Of a stretch of 7,814 nt of DNA, positions 6,034-7,814 are shown one piece after another. This DNA comes from Acidobacteriota bacterium (GTDB taxonomy: Bacteria > Acidobacteriota > Terriglobia > Acidiferrales > UBA7541): the NCBI GenBank assembly GCA_003131985.1, contig PKWH01000177.1, positions 1-7,814 on the forward strand, written 5' to 3'. Within the stretch, counting starts at the first letter, position 1. Each line of letters starts with the position of its first letter. Made by a program: the position numbers and the translations under genes. A model generated the notes under the pieces. The model was not told the origin of the DNA. It saw only the letters and a program-made list of their open reading frames with translations, and made no database searches.

Positions 6034-7755
6034 ATGAAAATGAACGACAAGCGGATGGCGTTTCTCTCGATTCCGTATCTCTTGCTGGCGGCGTTGATCG
6101 CACTGTGCTGTGCCAAGCCCGCTTCGGGGCAGAGGAAAGGGGAGAGTAATGGTTCGCCCGAGTCTGGAGCTGCTGTTGATACGAAACAGAGCGCTGCTCT
6201 CTCCGATCCCGTAATTGGCGCCATGCGCGAAGAACTGGAGCGCTCCAAATCGCATGTGAAGATGGACAACGTCTCAGCGCCTTACTATATCGAGTACCGG
6301 CTCTCGGATGTGCAGGAGTACACGGCGGAAGCGACGTTTGGCGCGTTGCGCGAGGACCAGCGCGTGCATGTGCGCAGCGTTCGAGTGGTGGTGCGCGTCG
6401 GTGACTACAAGCAGGACAGCTATTACGGGCCCGGCATAGGCGTGGTCGATCTTGCGCCGCTGGACAACGATTCGATCGCTCTGCGCCGCCAATTGTGGAA
6501 CGCAACGGATCGCGCTTACAAAGCGGCGAGCGAAGCATTTGCAAGCAAGAAGGCGCTGCTGAGCCAGTATAGTGCGGAACAGCCGTTTGATGACTTCTCG
6601 AAAGTCCCCTCTTTGCAGTCGATCGGCCCGCTGGCCAAACTCGAATTTTCTCCCGAGGAGTGGAAACAGGCGCTTGAAAAGTCCACGGAACTTTACAGCT
6701 CGGACCCGAAAATCCAATCGTTGTCCGCCGCCTTGAGATTTCGCGCGGTGAACGTCTATTTCGTAAACACGGAAGGAACCATCACACGGCAGGGCTTTGC
6801 AGTGTATTCAGTCCAACTTATGGGGGAAACACAAGCAGCGGACGGAATGCGGATTGGCCGCTCACCTTTTTATATGGCAGCTACGGCAGCGGAATTGCCC
6901 CAGCCGGCGAAATTGCAGGCGGACATGGCGAAAATGCTGGAGACTCTAAAAGACCTTCGCGAAGCGCCGCTCGTGGAGGAGGATTATCGCGGGCCCGTGC
7001 TTTTTTCAAACGACGCTGCGACGGATGTATTCACCGGCATGGTAGGCAACAATGTGCTAGGGGCTCGGCCTAAGCCCGGCGACTCAGCGCGGACGATTGG
7101 GGACTTTTCTTCAAGCTATAAGAGCCGCGTGCTTCCTGATTTTCTATCCGTCGTGGACGACCCTACAATGAAATCGTTTCAGGGTAAGCGGCTGATCGGG
7201 AGCTATGAGATCGATGAAGAGGGAGTTCGCGCACAAGTGGTGCCGCTTATTAAGGACGGCATACTGGTGGACTACCTGCTAAGCAGAACGCCTATCCGCG
7301 ATTTCCCCGATTCGAACGGGCACGGGCGCGCGGCACCGGGCCAGCCGCCTATGGCGAGTATAGGCAACCTGATCGTGGAACCCAAACAGCCTCTGCCGGC
7401 TGAGGAACTTAAGAAAAAGCTGATCGAGATGTGCAAACAGGAAAACAAACCGTACGGATATTACGTTGAAACGCTGTCCGGGTACGATCCACGGCTGCTG
7501 TATCGCGTGTATGTTAACGACGGGCATGAAGAACTGGTTCGTGGCGCGGTTTTCAACGAACTCGACACGCGCACGCTGCGAAACGATCTGGTTGCGGCCG
7601 GCGATGACCCGCTGGTGAGCAATCGCGAAGGCGCGATTCCCACTACTGTTATTTGCCCCTCAATATTGTTCGATGAACTGGAAGTAAAGCGCACGGACAA
7701 AAAGAACGCCAAGCTGCCGGAATATCCGCCGCCCGCTGTCACGCCCGCGCATTGA
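6034..7755 (+). CDS. Exported TldD/PmbA-family protein lacking the zinc site (TldE-like partner)
   Basis: 573 residues, starting 2 nt after the upstream stop, so translational coupling is likely; no strong Shine-Dalgarno is present and ATG 6040 is an alternative start. Residues about 9-31 form a hydrophobic signal sequence (FLSIPYLLLAALIALCC) with a plausible cleavage near residues 27-33; the double Cys does not make a proper lipobox. The fold matches the upstream gene throughout: PYYIEYRL, RVLPDFLSVVDDPT, EEGV, IRDFPDSNGHGR, GNLIV, YRVYVNDG and ELVRGAVF. At the aligned metal-site positions it has Thr334, Gly335, Asn339 and Val528 in place of His, Glu, His and Cys, so no zinc peptidase activity is expected. 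Known TldE/PmbA subunits likewise lack the metal site and pair with TldD, so a heteromer with the upstream product is the natural inference. The C-terminus is basic, then proline-rich (EYPPPAVTPAH). Confidence 0.88.
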   Translation: MKMNDKRMAFLSIPYLLLAALIALCCAKPASGQRKGESNGSPESGAAVDTKQSAALSDPVIGAMREELERSKSHVKMDNVSAPYYIEYRLSDVQEYTAEATFGALREDQRVHVRSVRVVVRVGDYKQDSYYGPGIGVVDLAPLDNDSIALRRQLWNATDRAYKAASEAFASKKALLSQYSAEQPFDDFSKVPSLQSIGPLAKLEFSPEEWKQALEKSTELYSSDPKIQSLSAALRFRAVNVYFVNTEGTITRQGFAVYSVQLMGETQAADGMRIGRSPFYMAATAAELPQPAKLQADMAKMLETLKDLREAPLVEEDYRGPVLFSNDAATDVFTGMVGNNVLGARPKPGDSARTIGDFSSSYKSRVLPDFLSVVDDPTMKSFQGKRLIGSYEIDEEGVRAQVVPLIKDGILVDYLLSRTPIRDFPDSNGHGRAAPGQPPMASIGNLIVEPKQPLPAEELKKKLIEMCKQENKPYGYYVETLSGYDPRLLYRVYVNDGHEELVRGAVFNELDTRTLRNDLVAAGDDPLVSNREGAIPTTVICPSILFDELEVKRTDKKNAKLPEYPPPAVTPAH

Positions 7756-7814
7756 TTCTTGCGGCGCTGAGTCTTAGCCACTTTCAGGCGGGATTGGGGC
7801 GGTAGAGCCAGTCG

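Noticed and set aside
6106..6117. Double Cys at the end of the second Tld protein's signal sequence as a lipoprotein lipobox
   Set aside because: The residues before the Cys pair (I-A-L) do not fit the [LVI][ASTVI][GAS]C pattern, because the -1 position is Leu.
7784..7814. Possible C-terminal end of a convergent minus-strand gene (last residues DWLYRPNPA, then TGA)
   Set aside because: Only nine codons are visible before the window edge; plausible-looking but too short to support as a feature.

Overview
The window looks like bacterial chromosome of moderately high GC with tight gene spacing. The mix of proteins (exported TldD/PmbA-type proteins, FecR-like membrane-anchored proteins with no sigma/anti-sigma partner, a DUF4337 membrane protein) is what I would expect in Acidobacteriota (Terriglobia/Koribacter-like). 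That assignment rests on gene style only; there is no rRNA or other marker here. I see no mobile element, CRISPR array, tRNA or rRNA.

Layout, left to right. On the minus strand lie the N-terminal end of a probable 2OG-Fe(II) oxygenase (1-149), a FecR-like membrane-anchored protein 'A' (204-893) and a pterin-4a-carbinolamine dehydratase (1032-1355). On the plus strand follow a DUF4337 three-helix membrane protein (1497-2039) and an 85-residue two-helix membrane protein (2062-2319). Converging on them from the right is a class IV PLP aminotransferase on the minus strand with a GTG start (2326-3201). Diverging from it on the plus strand is FecR-like protein 'B' (3399-4097), a close paralogue of A. 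The right-hand 3.5 kb holds two tandem, almost abutting plus-strand genes for TldD/PmbA-superfamily proteins (4301-6031 and 6034-7755), both with N-terminal signal sequences.

The most interesting feature is the Tld pair. The known TldD-TldE(PmbA) protease of E. coli is cytoplasmic. Here both subunits appear to be exported. The first keeps the whole zinc site (HExxxH at residues 309-314 and Cys518). In the second, the aligned positions are Thr334, Gly335, Asn339 and Val528, so it should be catalytically dead. The two are very similar to each other outside the active site. This suggests a local duplication that produced an exported active/inactive pair parallel to TldD/TldE.

The second theme is the A/B pair: two FecR-like proteins, about two thirds identical over some 150 residues, with the same signal peptide / beta domain / transmembrane helix / SESSS-containing tail. 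Their promoters match too (TTGAC[A/C]-N17-TA[A/G][A/G]TT, then an SD 5 nt before ATG), so I infer co-regulation. B sits 203 bp upstream of the Tld pair in the same direction, so an envelope-proteostasis link is possible but unproven. No intergenic stretch exceeds about 205 bp.
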